From NCBI RefSeq assembly GCF_900167205.1, contig NZ_FUWW01000009.1, forward strand, positions 1 through 64,000: DNA of 64,000 bases. Direction: 5' to 3'. The notes under the pieces were generated by a model. That model saw nothing but the letters and a program-made list of their open reading frames with translations, ran no database searches and had not been told where the DNA came from. Source of the stretch: Eubacterium coprostanoligenes (GTDB lineage: Bacteria > Bacillota > Clostridia > Oscillospirales > Acutalibacteraceae). Shown piece by piece: positions 52,853 to 62,485 of this stretch (the stretch's first letter is position 1; each line of letters starts with the position of its first letter). Both the position numbers and the translations under genes were made by a program.

Positions 52853-53983
52853 TTATGAAAATAAATCATTGATTTTTCCTGCTAATTCATTCGGAATGTC
52901 AATTCCTTGCGGGCAATGTTCTTTGCACTTGCCGCATTTTACACAAGCAGTATGATTTACATCAATGTTTTTATACTGATCCTTCGCTTCAAATTCGGTG
53001 TACTCCCCTGTTTTGAGCTTATTGTACACATCAAATATCGTGCTGATTTTTACACCTTTTGGGCAGTCGGCACAATAATCACAACCCGTACAAGGAATAA
53101 TATCGTTTTTATTAATGATTGATGCAACATTCTCACAAACTTTAAATTCATTTTCATTCATAGGAACAAAATCGGTCAAGGTATTGAGATTATCCTGCAT
53201 TTGCTCTAACGAATTCATACCACTGAGGATAGTAATTACGTTATCATAACTTGCAACAAATTTCATCGCCCAAGATGCAATGCTTTTATCAGGAGCGTTT
53301 TGCTTCAAAACAGCCTCTGCATCTTTCGGCAAATCAGCAAGTTTACCGCCCCTAACAGGTTCCATTACTATTATAGGAATACCCGCATCGGTCAAAATTT
53401 GATATTGAGTTTTTGCATCCTGATTTTTCCAATCAAGATAATTCATCTGAATTTGAGCAAAGTCCCAAGGGTGAGCCGAAACGATTTTCTTTAAATCCTC
53501 AACTGTTCCGTGGAAAGAAAAGCCGATATTTTTAACCAATCCCTCTGCCTTTTTTTTAAGAACAAAATCATAAGCACCGTATTTTTCGCACTTTTCAAAA
53601 TTACTCTTATCAAGCGAATGAAGAAGATAAAAATCAAAACAATCAATGCCTGTGCGTTGAAGCTGTTTGTTAAATATCTTTTCCATATCGGCAGGAGTTT
53701 TGCACATCCAAATCGGAAGTTTATCAGCTAAAAAGTAACTGTCTCTCGGATATTTTTTTAGTGTTTGACCGATAAATTTCTCACTTTTGCCGCAGTGATA
53801 CATATACGCAGTGTCAAAATAATTGACACCGTTTTCGTATGCCATATCAACTATTTGTTGCGCCTTGTCGTAATCAATTAAAGGGTTAGCCTCTCGCTTA
53901 ATCGGAGTTTTACACGGAAGCCGCATATTACCAAGCCCCAAACGGGAAACTTCAACATTTTTAAACTTAACTCTGTCAACCAT
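52853..53983 (-). CDS. Aldo/keto reductase with C-terminal 2[4Fe-4S] ferredoxin domain
   Basis: 376 residues. An AKR barrel with the catalytic set D-Y-K-H visible in YFDTAYMYHCG, ADKLP and LLHSLDK, then a C-terminal cluster domain: CTGCDYCADCPKGV and CVKCGKCKEHCPQGI, two 4Cys sets. Such ferredoxin-fused reductases are common in anaerobes; the substrate is unknown. It begins 3 bases after cysS, so it is part of the cysteine operon. Confidence 0.9.
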   Translation of the reverse strand: MVDRVKFKNVEVSRLGLGNMRLPCKTPIKREANPLIDYDKAQQIVDMAYENGVNYFDTAYMYHCGKSEKFIGQTLKKYPRDSYFLADKLPIWMCKTPADMEKIFNKQLQRTGIDCFDFYLLHSLDKSNFEKCEKYGAYDFVLKKKAEGLVKNIGFSFHGTVEDLKKIVSAHPWDFAQIQMNYLDWKNQDAKTQYQILTDAGIPIIVMEPVRGGKLADLPKDAEAVLKQNAPDKSIASWAMKFVASYDNVITILSGMNSLEQMQDNLNTLTDFVPMNENEFKVCENVASIINKNDIIPCTGCDYCADCPKGVKISTIFDVYNKLKTGEYTEFEAKDQYKNIDVNHTACVKCGKCKEHCPQGIDIPNELAGKINDLFS

Positions 53984-53986
53984 AGT

Positions 53987-55381
53987 TTATTCCTTAACCC
54001 AAGTTACACCTTGAGGTGTGTCTTTAAGAGTAATGCCTTGTGCTTTGAGTTCATCACGAATTCTATCGGCAGTTGCCCAATCTTTGTTTGCTCTTGCTTG
54101 TTGACGCTCCTCAATAAGCTTTTCTATATCGTCATTAATATCATTTGACTTTCTGTTATAAACAAGCCCCAAAACACCTGTAAGCTCATCAAACATATCT
54201 GCAGCCTTTTGACAAACGTTCTTTGAAACATCCTTATTGATGATTTTTGTATTGATATCACTTACCAAATCAAATACAGCAGCAATACCGTCAGCAGTAT
54301 TAAGGTCATCATCCATAGAATTGATAAACTGCTCTTTTCTGCTGTCAATCAACGCCAAGATTTCTTCATCATCAGCAATATCGGTTTTTGCGTTCTTAAT
54401 GGAAAAATCAAGACTTTCACGGCAGTTATAAAGTCTTTCAAGTGCAGACTTGCACTGTTCGATAATTTCAAGATTATAGTTAATCGGTGAACGATAATGT
54501 GAAGAAATAAGGAAATATCTGATTACCTCATAGCCGTAAACATCGGCAATTTCTCTAACAGTTTTAAAGTTGCCGAGTGACTTGCTCATCTTTACATTGT
54601 CTACATTGATATAACCGTTGTGCATCCAGTATTTTGAAAACATACAACCGTTTGCGGCTTCGGACTGAGCAATTTCATTTTCGTGGTGAGGGAAAATAAG
54701 ATCCTGACCGCCACAGTGAATATCAATTGTATTACCAAGATATCTTTTATTCATTGCAGAACATTCAATATGCCAACCCGGTCTGCCTTTTCCCCACGGA
54801 GAATCCCAGTAAGGTTCACCTTCTTTTGCGGCTTTCCACAAAGCAAAATCAAGAGGGTCTTCTTTTTTATCTCCGACAGCAATTCTTGCACCCGATTGTA
54901 AATCGTCAATAGGCTGATGAGAAAGTTTGCCGTAATCCTTAAACTTTAATGTTCTGTAATAAACATCTCCATCAATAGCATAAGCATAACCCTTTTCTTC
55001 AAGAGTTTTAATAATTTCTATAATTTCATCAATGTTTTCCGTTGCCTTTGGATGAACAGTAGCGTCTTTAAAATTAAGACCATGCGCATCAGTCCAAAAT
55101 TCTTTGATATACTTTTCTGAAATTTCTTCAAAAGTGCTGTTTTCTTCATTTGCTCTCTTGATAATTTTATCATCAACATCGGTAAAATTCTGAACAAATT
55201 TTACATTATATCCCCTGTATTCCAAATATCTGCGAAGCACATCAAAAACGCAGAGCGGTCTTGCGTTACCGATATGAATAAAGTTGTATACGGTAGGTCC
55301 GCAAGCATAAATCTTTACTTCATTTGGGTCAACGGAAATAAATTCTTCCTTTCTTCTTGACATTGTGTTAAATATTTTCAT
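53987..55381 (-). CDS. cysS: Cysteinyl-tRNA synthetase
   Basis: 464 residues. Class I motifs HIGNARPLCVFDVLRR (HIGH-type) near 31 and KMSKSLGN near 267; zinc Cys in YACGPTVY and the ECSAMN region. The ATG at 55381 has GGAG 9 bases upstream. It overlaps cysE by 14 bases; both are downstream of a T-box with a TGC specifier. Confidence 0.96.
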   Translation of the reverse strand: MKIFNTMSRRKEEFISVDPNEVKIYACGPTVYNFIHIGNARPLCVFDVLRRYLEYRGYNVKFVQNFTDVDDKIIKRANEENSTFEEISEKYIKEFWTDAHGLNFKDATVHPKATENIDEIIEIIKTLEEKGYAYAIDGDVYYRTLKFKDYGKLSHQPIDDLQSGARIAVGDKKEDPLDFALWKAAKEGEPYWDSPWGKGRPGWHIECSAMNKRYLGNTIDIHCGGQDLIFPHHENEIAQSEAANGCMFSKYWMHNGYINVDNVKMSKSLGNFKTVREIADVYGYEVIRYFLISSHYRSPINYNLEIIEQCKSALERLYNCRESLDFSIKNAKTDIADDEEILALIDSRKEQFINSMDDDLNTADGIAAVFDLVSDINTKIINKDVSKNVCQKAADMFDELTGVLGLVYNRKSNDINDDIEKLIEERQQARANKDWATADRIRDELKAQGITLKDTPQGVTWVKE

Positions 55382-56021
55382 TATTAACAATCTCCTTTAA
55401 TTCTTTTATATCTCCTTGGAGCTTTCTTATTTGCTCCTCATTTTTTCTTATTGCATTCATAATCGGATCAGGAATATTGATTTGGTCCAAATCATCCACT
55501 CTTTCACCGTCTATTCTGACAATTTCACCCGGAACACCCACAACCGTACAGTTAGGTTCAACATCCTTAACCACAACCGCACCAGCGGCGATTTTAGCGT
55601 TTTTTCCGATTGTGATAGGCCCGAGTACCTTTGCACCCGCACCTATCATCACTCCGCTTTCTACGGTAGGATGGCGTTTGCCTATATCTTTACCCGTACC
55701 GCCGAGAGTTACGCCCTGATATATCATAACATCGTCACCGACTTCTGCGGTTTCGCCGATAACAATACCGTGACCGTGGTCAATTACAACCCTTCTGCCG
55801 ATTTTTGCACCCGGATGAATTTCTATACCGGTTTTATGTGCAGAGCGTTGACTTATCGCCCTTGCTATAAACGGCATATTATGATTGTAAAACCAATGTG
55901 CTTTTTTATGAGAACGAAGTGCTTTAAAGCCAGGATAAAGCAAAATAATCTCTAACGGATTATCTGTTGCCGGGTCATGGTCAATAAAGCTCTGAATGTC
56001 TTCTTTATATTGTTTAAACAT
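55368..56021 (-). CDS. cysE: Serine O-acetyltransferase
   Basis: 217 residues. Left-handed hexapeptide-repeat enzyme: IHPGAKIGRRVVIDHGHGIVIG near 70-90 with the catalytic His, then GVTLGGTGKDIGKRHPT. It activates serine for cysteine synthesis. The C-terminal helix-rich tail is longer than in many EpsC-type enzymes. First gene after the T-box leader. Confidence 0.95.
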   Translation of the reverse strand: MFKQYKEDIQSFIDHDPATDNPLEIILLYPGFKALRSHKKAHWFYNHNMPFIARAISQRSAHKTGIEIHPGAKIGRRVVIDHGHGIVIGETAEVGDDVMIYQGVTLGGTGKDIGKRHPTVESGVMIGAGAKVLGPITIGKNAKIAAGAVVVKDVEPNCTVVGVPGEIVRIDGERVDDLDQINIPDPIMNAIRKNEEQIRKLQGDIKELKEIVNNENI

Positions 56022-56042
56022 TAATATATCTGCCTTTCAAAA

Positions 56043-56272
56043 ATAAAAAGCCCCTGTCAAACGACAGAGGCAGTAATACTGCGGTTCCACTCTGATTTAT
56101 ACTCAAGCTACCAATATAGCCTTTGCGGATAACGGTGCCCACCGTCTCAAAATACTAAATTTCCTTTGAGAAGCTCATGGGTGCATTTCACAATTTAACC
56201 TATACAAACTCTCACCAACCGTTTGCTCTCTGAATAGGCGAAAAACTGTTACTTCTCCCAATCATAGCCTTT
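56043..56272 (-). promoter_or_regulatory. T-box riboswitch, cysteine-specific, upstream of cysE-cysS
   Basis: On minus the leader contains the T-box sequence AGAGTGGAACCGCAG (56093-56079) followed by a terminator stem GACAGAGG/CCCCTGTC complement at 56070-56051 with a T tract. A TGC codon, flanked as GAAATGCACC (56185-56183), lies in the specifier position of Stem I. Uncharged tRNA-Cys would stabilise the antiterminator and allow expression of cysE, cysS and the reductase. Confidence 0.92.
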
Positions 56273-56278
56273 AAATAC

Positions 56279-56306
56279 ATTATATTCATTTTTTGAAAAA
56301 ATGCAA
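56279..56306 (-). promoter_or_regulatory. Promoter of the T-box/cysE operon
   Basis: On minus: TTGCAT (56306-56301), 16-base spacer, TATAAT (56284-56279); start near 56272. Confidence 0.75.
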
Positions 56307-56344
56307 GCATAAATTTTAATTTTTTAACGATTAAAACAACAAAA

Positions 56345-56929
56345 TTATTTTGTTTTAATATGCTTCCAGCCGTCTAATGTATATTTTATACCCGACAAAG
56401 CTGTAACTATACCTGCAATCCAAAAAGCGATTGTACAGTAAACAGTGAGCCATTGCGGAGGATTAAAGCCATTTGTGGCAATAATAATTTCTCCGTCTTT
56501 TTCCATAATTGCAAGGAGCAAGAAGGTCATACCTGTTGTTGCCATTTGAATAAAAGTCTTTGCCTTGCCGAAAACATTTGCCGCAATAACTTCACCCTCA
56601 ACTGTGGCTGCCATACGCATACCTGCAACAAGGAATTCTCTTGCCATCATAATCATAATGACAATATCTGTTCTGATTCCGAGATTTATCTGAATAAGAA
56701 ATGCCGCAAGCACAAGTGCCTTGTCTGAAAGAGGGTCCATCAGCTTTCCAAAATCAGTTACAAGTTTTCTCTTTCTTGCAATGTTGCCGTCAACGGTATC
56801 GCTGACACAAGCTATAAAATAAACCAAAAGTGCGGCAACCCAATGGTATCTGAACTGCCAAAGAGAAAACAGCCACAAAAACGGTATACAGCAAAATCTG
56901 AAAACTGTAATTTTATTAGGTAAATTCAT
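56345..56929 (-). CDS. pgsA: CDP-diacylglycerol-glycerol-3-phosphate 3-phosphatidyltransferase
   Basis: 194 residues, several membrane helices. The CDP-alcohol phosphotransferase motif D-x2-DG-x2-AR-x8-G-x3-D-x3-D is complete (DTVDGNIARKRK then FGKLMDPLSDK). It makes phosphatidylglycerol phosphate. It overlaps rimO by 14 bases, the standard rimO-pgsA pair. Confidence 0.94.
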   Translation of the reverse strand: MNLPNKITVFRFCCIPFLWLFSLWQFRYHWVAALLVYFIACVSDTVDGNIARKRKLVTDFGKLMDPLSDKALVLAAFLIQINLGIRTDIVIMIMMAREFLVAGMRMAATVEGEVIAANVFGKAKTFIQMATTGMTFLLLAIMEKDGEIIIATNGFNPPQWLTVYCTIAFWIAGIVTALSGIKYTLDGWKHIKTK

Positions 56930-58250
56930 AATGTTCTCCTATCAAATCATATCCGTCAAAATCTGTAATCTTAACATCGACAAAGTCGCCGATATTAAGT
57001 TTTTTATTTGAAGTAAAAATAATTCCGCTGTCAATTTCAGGCGAATCCATATATGACCGACCTGTGTACTTTCCGTCTGCAAAAGAATCAACAATTACCT
57101 TGTATACATTGCCGACTCTGCCTTTGTTTGAAGCCTCGGTAATGAAAAATTGAGCATTCATCAAAACTTCCTGTCTACGCTTCATGACATCTTCATCAAT
57201 TTGATTTTCCATATCAAAAGCAGGAGTGTCCTCTTCAGGTGAAAAAGTGAAGCAACCCATTTTGTCAAACTTCATATCTTTTACGAACTCGCAAAGATTT
57301 TCGAACTGCTCATCAGTTTCGCCAGGGAAGCCGACCATAAATGTTGTACGAAGTGCCAAACCCGGAATAGCCTCTCTCATTTTATTGAGGAGCACTCTGT
57401 AATCGTTTCCGTCCCCTACTCTGTTCATATTTTTTAGAACAGTAGCATCTGAATGTTGAAGCGGAATATCAATATACTTGCAAACTTTATCCTCATTTGC
57501 AATAACATCAATCAGACTGTCGGTAATTCTCTGTGGATAGCAATAGAAAAGTCTAATCCATTCAAGTCCGTCAATCTTAACAAGTTCTTTCAAAAGTTTG
57601 TCGAGTGAATATTCACCGTACAAATCCTGTCCATATTTAGTGGTATCCTGTGCAACTAAAATTATTTCTTTAACACCACGATTTACAAGACTTTTTGCTT
57701 CATCAACAACAGATTCAATTGTTCTTGAACGAAAATTACCTCTGATGCCGGGAATGGCACAATAAGCACATCTGTTGTCGCATCCCTCGGCAATCTTCAA
57801 ATACGCCCAATGAGGAGGCGTAGAAAGCATTCTTTCGCCATCAAGCGGAAGATAACACTTGTTAGGGAAATTTGAGGTTTTAATACCACACAGAGCCTTG
57901 TCGCACACCTTGACAATATCGGAATTAGCACCGATACCGATAACTGCGTCAACCTCCGGCATTTCCTTTAAGATTTCGTCCTGATACCTTTCGGCAAGAC
58001 AGCCTGTGACAACAATTGCAGAAATCAGCCCTGCTTCTTTGTACTGTGCAACCTCAAGAATCGCATCTATAGCTTCACGCTTGGCATCTTCAATAAATCC
58101 GCAAGTGTTGACAATCATCACATCCGAATTTTCAATTTCATTCACAATTTGATACCCTGCCTGCGCAAGTTTTGCAAGCAGTGCCTCGCCGTCCACCTGA
58201 TTTTTGGGACAGCCGAGAGATATCATACCGACTTTATAACCATTTGCCAT
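56916..58250 (-). CDS. rimO: Ribosomal protein S12 methylthiotransferase
   Basis: 444 residues. MTTase N-terminal domain (ISLGCPKNQVDGE with first cluster Cys), radical SAM motif CDNRCAYCAIPGIRG near 155, and a C-terminal TRAM domain. It adds a methylthio group to Asp of S12. Overlaps recX by one base. Confidence 0.95.
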   Translation of the reverse strand: MANGYKVGMISLGCPKNQVDGEALLAKLAQAGYQIVNEIENSDVMIVNTCGFIEDAKREAIDAILEVAQYKEAGLISAIVVTGCLAERYQDEILKEMPEVDAVIGIGANSDIVKVCDKALCGIKTSNFPNKCYLPLDGERMLSTPPHWAYLKIAEGCDNRCAYCAIPGIRGNFRSRTIESVVDEAKSLVNRGVKEIILVAQDTTKYGQDLYGEYSLDKLLKELVKIDGLEWIRLFYCYPQRITDSLIDVIANEDKVCKYIDIPLQHSDATVLKNMNRVGDGNDYRVLLNKMREAIPGLALRTTFMVGFPGETDEQFENLCEFVKDMKFDKMGCFTFSPEEDTPAFDMENQIDEDVMKRRQEVLMNAQFFITEASNKGRVGNVYKVIVDSFADGKYTGRSYMDSPEIDSGIIFTSNKKLNIGDFVDVKITDFDGYDLIGEHYEFT

Positions 58251-58861
58251 TAATTGTATTCTTCATTTTCAATTCTTTCAAAGGCTTCCCTTATGTCAGA
58301 ATATGAAAATCCCTTTCTCATCAAGGCGGCTATAACTTTTTTATTACCGTCTTGAGCATCTAATTTGTTTCTGTATTTTGTAAAAATCAAATCAACAACA
58401 GCCGACACATTGTCAATTTCTGTATCTTCAAGAGTATATGCGATGATGTCATTTGGCACACCTCGCTTATACATTTCCTGTTTGATATGATTTTTTGACA
58501 TACGCTTGGTTTCGGACAGATATTTAACAAGATTTTTTGCATATTTTTCATCATCCAAATATCCGTAATCAATCATTTTTTCTATTGCTCTGTCGGCATT
58601 TTCTTCATCAACCGTGCGAAGAAGTTTTGTTTTAAGTTCTTTGACGGAATGATCTCGCCTTGAAAGCAAATCGTAGCACTTATCAATGGCTTTTTTATAA
58701 TAAATCACGTTGCAAAGTTCCTGCCACTGCTCTTCGGTTATTTCCTGACCGTCTTTGAAAAAATGTTCTGCCCAGAAATCAATGTCTGTTGTTATTGTAT
58801 ATTCGTCATCGACAAAAATATGAATTTTTTTGCCTCTGCCCTTTGTATGAGATATTTTCAT
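58250..58861 (-). CDS. recX: Regulatory protein RecX
   Basis: 203 residues built from three-helix RecX repeats (CYDLLSRRDHSVKELKTKL, IEKMIDYGYLDDEKYAKNL, AALMRKGFSYSDIREAFE). RecX caps RecA filaments. It overlaps the recA stop by one base, the classic recA-recX arrangement. Confidence 0.92.
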   Translation of the reverse strand: MKISHTKGRGKKIHIFVDDEYTITTDIDFWAEHFFKDGQEITEEQWQELCNVIYYKKAIDKCYDLLSRRDHSVKELKTKLLRTVDEENADRAIEKMIDYGYLDDEKYAKNLVKYLSETKRMSKNHIKQEMYKRGVPNDIIAYTLEDTEIDNVSAVVDLIFTKYRNKLDAQDGNKKVIAALMRKGFSYSDIREAFERIENEEYN

Positions 58862-59979
58862 TAATCCTCATCATCGTCTATTGCGATGTCGAGCTTTGCT
58901 CTTGCAGCAGCTCTTGTTTGAGTAACAGGAGCTTTTGGTACTTCAGGCTCATCAACCGAAACAGCTTCTTCAGCCTCATTGTTTGCCAAAATATCCTTAA
59001 TCTGCTTTTCAAGTTCAGCCTGAACATCAGGATTTGACTTGATATAATCCTTGAACTTTTCTTTACCCTGGAAACGCTCCTCTCCGTATGTAAACCAAGC
59101 ACCGCCCTTTGAAACGATACCAAGAGTTACGGCAAGGTCTGCAATTTCACCGATTTTATCAATACCGGTTCCGTACATAATATCAAATTCAGCCTGTTTG
59201 AACGGCGGAGCAACTTTGTTCTTAACAATTTTTGCTCTTGTTCTTGAACCGATAAACTCATTGCCAGGTGCTTTGAGCTGTTCAATCTTTCTTACATCAA
59301 TACGCATTGAAGAATAGAATTTGAGTGCACGACCGCCTGTTGTAACTTCAGGGTTGCCATAAATTACGCCAACTTTTTCACGAAGCTGATTGATAAAGAT
59401 AATAATGCAGTTTGACTTATTGATTGCACCAGTAAGTTTACGAAGAGCCTGTGACATAAGTCTTGCGTGCAAGCCGACATGAGAGTCACCCATATCGCCC
59501 TCAATTTCTGAACGAGGAACAAGAGCCGCAACAGAGTCAACAACAATAATATCAACCGCACCGCTTCTTACAAGCTGTTCGGTAATTTCAAGTGCCTGCT
59601 CTCCGTTATCAGGCTGTGAAACCAAAAGAGAATCAACATCAACACCAAGATTCTTTGCATATCCCGGGTCAAGTGCGTGTTCTGCATCAATAAATGCAGC
59701 CTCACCGCCAAGCTTTTGACACTCTGCAACACAGTGAAGTGCAAGTGTTGTTTTACCTGATGATTCAGGACCGTAAATTTCTATAATTCTTCCCTTTGGA
59801 AGTCCTCCGATACCTGTTGCAAGATCAAGTGTAAGTGAACCTGTTGAAACAGCATCAACCTTTAAATGTGTGCTTTCGCCAAGACGCATAATAGCACCTT
59901 GTCCATACTGCTTTTCAATTTGCTTTAATGCGGATTCAAGGGCAGTTTTTTTATCATTTGCTTTTTTATCTACAGCCAT
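58861..59979 (-). CDS. recA: Recombinase RecA
   Basis: 372 residues. Walker [14 protein letters not shown] near 69, [36 protein letters not shown] and a tail rich in Glu/Asp. GGAGG precedes the ATG. No LexA-type GAAC-N4-GTTC box is seen in the promoter; an unrelated inverted repeat is present instead. Confidence 0.97.
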   Translation of the reverse strand: MAVDKKANDKKTALESALKQIEKQYGQGAIMRLGESTHLKVDAVSTGSLTLDLATGIGGLPKGRIIEIYGPESSGKTTLALHCVAECQKLGGEAAFIDAEHALDPGYAKNLGVDVDSLLVSQPDNGEQALEITEQLVRSGAVDIIVVDSVAALVPRSEIEGDMGDSHVGLHARLMSQALRKLTGAINKSNCIIIFINQLREKVGVIYGNPEVTTGGRALKFYSSMRIDVRKIEQLKAPGNEFIGSRTRAKIVKNKVAPPFKQAEFDIMYGTGIDKIGEIADLAVTLGIVSKGGAWFTYGEERFQGKEKFKDYIKSNPDVQAELEKQIKDILANNEAEEAVSVDEPEVPKAPVTQTRAAARAKLDIAIDDDED

Positions 59980-60019
59980 TGATTATTCCTCCGAAATATA
60001 TTTTGAATTTAACAGATAT

Positions 60020-60073
60020 ATTATACTATATATGGTATATAAAATCAAGAAAATATAGTACAAATATACCATA
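60020..60073 (-). promoter_or_regulatory. recA promoter with 10-bp inverted repeat
   Basis: On minus: TTGATT (60048-60043), 17-base spacer, TATAAT (60025-60020). TATGGTATAT (60031-60040) within the spacer and ATATACCATA (60064-60073) upstream of the -35 form an exact inverted repeat 33 bases centre to centre, about three helical turns. A candidate operator. Confidence 0.6.
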
Positions 60074-60107
60074 AATATCACTATTCAAAAAAATATTAAA
60101 AAAATGC

Positions 60108-60136
60108 TTGCATTTTCTGCAACTATCTGTTATTAT
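60108..60136 (+). promoter_or_regulatory. rpmB promoter
   Basis: TTGCAT (60108-60113), 17-base spacer, TATTAT (60131-60136), 35 bases before ATG. Confidence 0.75.
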
Positions 60137-60171
60137 ATTTCCGTTGTAAATTATTAAGGAGGTGTTCGCAA

Positions 60172-60357
60172 ATGGCTAAATGTGAATACTGTGGTAAGGA
60201 AATGTCCTTCGGTATTAAGGTATCCCACTCACACAGAAGATCAAACAGAACATGGAAACCAAACATTAAGAGAGTTAAGGCTATCGTAAACGGATCTCCA
60301 AAGAGAGTTTATGTTTGCACAAGATGCCTTCGTTCAGGTAAGGTTGAAAGAGCGTAA
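60172..60357 (+). CDS. rpmB: 50S ribosomal protein L28
   Basis: 61 residues. MAKCEYCGKEMSFGIKVSHS and VCTRCLRSGKVERA. It keeps two CxxC pairs, the zinc-binding (C+) form. AAGGAGGTG precedes the ATG by 7 bases. Monocistronic and divergent from recA. In B. subtilis it lies next to spoVM; here it has moved about 36 kb away. Confidence 0.97.
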   Translation: MAKCEYCGKEMSFGIKVSHSHRRSNRTWKPNIKRVKAIVNGSPKRVYVCTRCLRSGKVERA

Positions 60358-60373
60358 AAGATACGCAAAAGAT

Positions 60374-60406
60374 AAAGCTGTTCATTTCGAACAGCTTATT
60401 TTTTTA
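60374..60406 (+). terminator. Intrinsic terminator of rpmB
   Basis: AAGCTGTTC/GAACAGCTT stem, loop ATTTC, then ATTTTTTT. Confidence 0.92.
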
Positions 60407-60422
60407 TATCAATAGCACAAAC

Positions 60423-60447
60423 ATAAAAGAGTAGGACTCGCCTACTC
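60423..60447 (-). terminator. Intrinsic terminator of der-plsY
   Basis: On minus: AGAGTAGG/CCTACTCT with a 5-base loop then TTTATG. The plsY TAG stop lies within the 5' arm of the hairpin. Confidence 0.7.
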
Positions 60448-61098
60448 TTTCTTTTTCTTTTTTGAACCGATTTTGTTTTCGGTATGATTAATAAGTCTTT
60501 TTACATTTTCTCTGTGTGCCACAACAATTATAACCGTAAACACAAGAGCAATGAGCACAAGAATAATATCTTTGTAAAAAATCCCAATAAAAACAGGATA
60601 AAATATTGCCATCAAGATTGAACCGAGACTGACATATTTTGTTATCAAAATAGTCAAGGCGAAAATCGCAAGCAATATGAGTGCAATTCGCCAATCAATC
60701 GCAATAACCATTCCACCGCTTGTTGCAACGCCCTTGCCACCCTTAAATTTAAAATAGCAAGGAAAGATATGTCCGAGCACCGCAAACAAGCCTGCAAAGG
60801 ATTTCAGAACCACCTGCGGATAATCGGAGGCGCTGTCGAGAGTCATTTTAAGTTCTTCAACAGAAACAATCCTAAATGCGAGCCAAATAGCAATAATAAC
60901 CTTTAAAATGTCGCCTGCTATTGTGAGCAAGCCCAATGTTTTGCCATAGGTACGCATCATATTTGTTGTGCCTGCATTGCCTGAACCCGATTCTCTGACA
61001 TCCTCGTTTTTCATACCCCTTGAAAGGATGACGCCGAAATTAAGACTGCCGAGCAAATACGAAATTACAGCAATAATGATAAATTTGAAAGCTATCAC
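60442..61098 (-). CDS. plsY: Glycerol-3-phosphate acyltransferase PlsY
   Basis: 218 residues, about five membrane helices. The three conserved loops are visible: SGNAGTTNMMRTYGK near 37, KFKGGKGVATSGG near 118, and HRENVKRLINHTENKIG near 195. It acylates G3P using acyl-phosphate. Lys-rich tail. It overlaps der by 4 bases. Confidence 0.95.
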   Translation of the reverse strand: MIAFKFIIIAVISYLLGSLNFGVILSRGMKNEDVRESGSGNAGTTNMMRTYGKTLGLLTIAGDILKVIIAIWLAFRIVSVEELKMTLDSASDYPQVVLKSFAGLFAVLGHIFPCYFKFKGGKGVATSGGMVIAIDWRIALILLAIFALTILITKYVSLGSILMAIFYPVFIGIFYKDIILVLIALVFTVIIVVAHRENVKRLINHTENKIGSKKKKKE

Positions 61099-62426
61099 TT
61101 TTTACCCTCATTTCTTTCCCTGACGATAAATCTTACAGGAGTTCCGTCAAGACCGAAAATTTCTCTGATTTGATTTTCCAAATATCTTTGATATGAGAAA
61201 TGGAAAAGTTCGCTGTTGTTAACAAAGAAAACGAATGTAGGCGGTCTTGTAGACGCCTGTGTCATATAGTAAATCTTAAGACGCTTTCCCTTATCGGTAG
61301 GCGGTTGAACTCTTGCGGTAGCAATTCCGAGAACTTCGTTGAGTTTGCCTGTTGAAATACGCATTGAGTTTTGAGAATGAACATGAACAATCATTTCATA
61401 AAGTTTATCAATACGAATTCCGGTTTTTGCGGAAATGAAAATAAACGGTGCATAACTCATAAATGAAAAATCAACAGAAAGTTTTTCTCTAAACTCTTTC
61501 ATTGTGTTGCCGTCTTTTTCAACAGCATCCCATTTATTAACCGCAATAATACAAGCCTTGCCCTGTTCGATTGCAATGCCCGCAACCTTGCTGTCCTGCT
61601 CTGTAAAGCCTTCTGTTGCGTCAATCATAATAACACATACATTAGCTCTTTCAACAGCCATTCTGGCACGGATAATGCTATATTTTTCAATGCTGTCATT
61701 TACACGACTTTTTCTGCGAAGTCCGGCAGTGTCAATAAAATTAAACTTGCCGTATTTATTCTCGATATAGGTATCGGTTGTATCTCTTGTTGTGCCGGCA
61801 ATATTGCTGACAATCGCTCTGTCTGTACCGCTGATACGGTTAATGAGCGAGGATTTGCCGACATTCGGCTTGCCGATAACTGCAACATTGATAATCTCTT
61901 CGTCCTCAACTTCTTCCTCTTCCTGTTCAGGGAAAAACTTGACAACTTCGTCAAGCAAATCACCTGTTCCATGACCGTGAACGGAAGAAACAGCAATAGG
62001 GTCGCCCAAACCGAGATTGTAGAATTCATAAAATTCAGGGTCAGGTGCACCGATACTGTCACACTTATTTACGCAAAGAACAATAGGTTTATTGCTCTTT
62101 TGAAGCATTGAAGCAACCTCCATATCAGAGGCAACAACACCGCACTTTAAATCTGTAACAAGAATAATTACATCGGCTGTTTCAATAGCAATCTCTGCCT
62201 GTGTACGCATTTGAGAAAGGATTACATCAGTGCTGTATGGCTCAATACCGCCCGTATCAACAAGCAAAAAGTTATGATTAAGCCATTCGCAATCTCCATA
62301 AATTCTATCTCTCGTTACACCCGGAGTATCGTCAACAATAGAAAGTCTTGAGCCTATTAACTTATTAAACAATGTAGACTTGCCGACATTTGGCCTGCCG
62401 ACAATTGCCACAACGGGTTTCGCCAT
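61095..62426 (-). CDS. der: GTPase Der (EngA)
   Basis: 443 residues with two G domains in tandem: GRPNVGKSTLFNKL near 8 with DTGGIEP, and GKPNVGKSSLINRI near 184 with DTAGLRRK; C-terminal KH-like domain (TPVRFIVRERN). Required for 50S assembly. Followed by plsY as usual in Firmicutes. AAGGAGG precedes the ATG. Confidence 0.97.
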   Translation of the reverse strand: MAKPVVAIVGRPNVGKSTLFNKLIGSRLSIVDDTPGVTRDRIYGDCEWLNHNFLLVDTGGIEPYSTDVILSQMRTQAEIAIETADVIILVTDLKCGVVASDMEVASMLQKSNKPIVLCVNKCDSIGAPDPEFYEFYNLGLGDPIAVSSVHGHGTGDLLDEVVKFFPEQEEEEVEDEEIINVAVIGKPNVGKSSLINRISGTDRAIVSNIAGTTRDTTDTYIENKYGKFNFIDTAGLRRKSRVNDSIEKYSIIRARMAVERANVCVIMIDATEGFTEQDSKVAGIAIEQGKACIIAVNKWDAVEKDGNTMKEFREKLSVDFSFMSYAPFIFISAKTGIRIDKLYEMIVHVHSQNSMRISTGKLNEVLGIATARVQPPTDKGKRLKIYYMTQASTRPPTFVFFVNNSELFHFSYQRYLENQIREIFGLDGTPVRFIVRERNEGKK

Positions 62427-62450
62427 ATAAAAACCTCCTTATAACAAGAA

Positions 62451-62471
62451 AGGCGACTTAAATAAAGTCGC
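62451..62471 (-). terminator. Terminator-like hairpin between rpmF and der
   Basis: On minus: GGCGACTT/AAGTCGCC with a 5-base loop followed by TTTCTTGTT. The interrupted T tract suggests partial termination, lowering der-plsY relative to rpmF. Confidence 0.6.
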
Positions 62472-62485
62472 CAATGCTCAAATAA

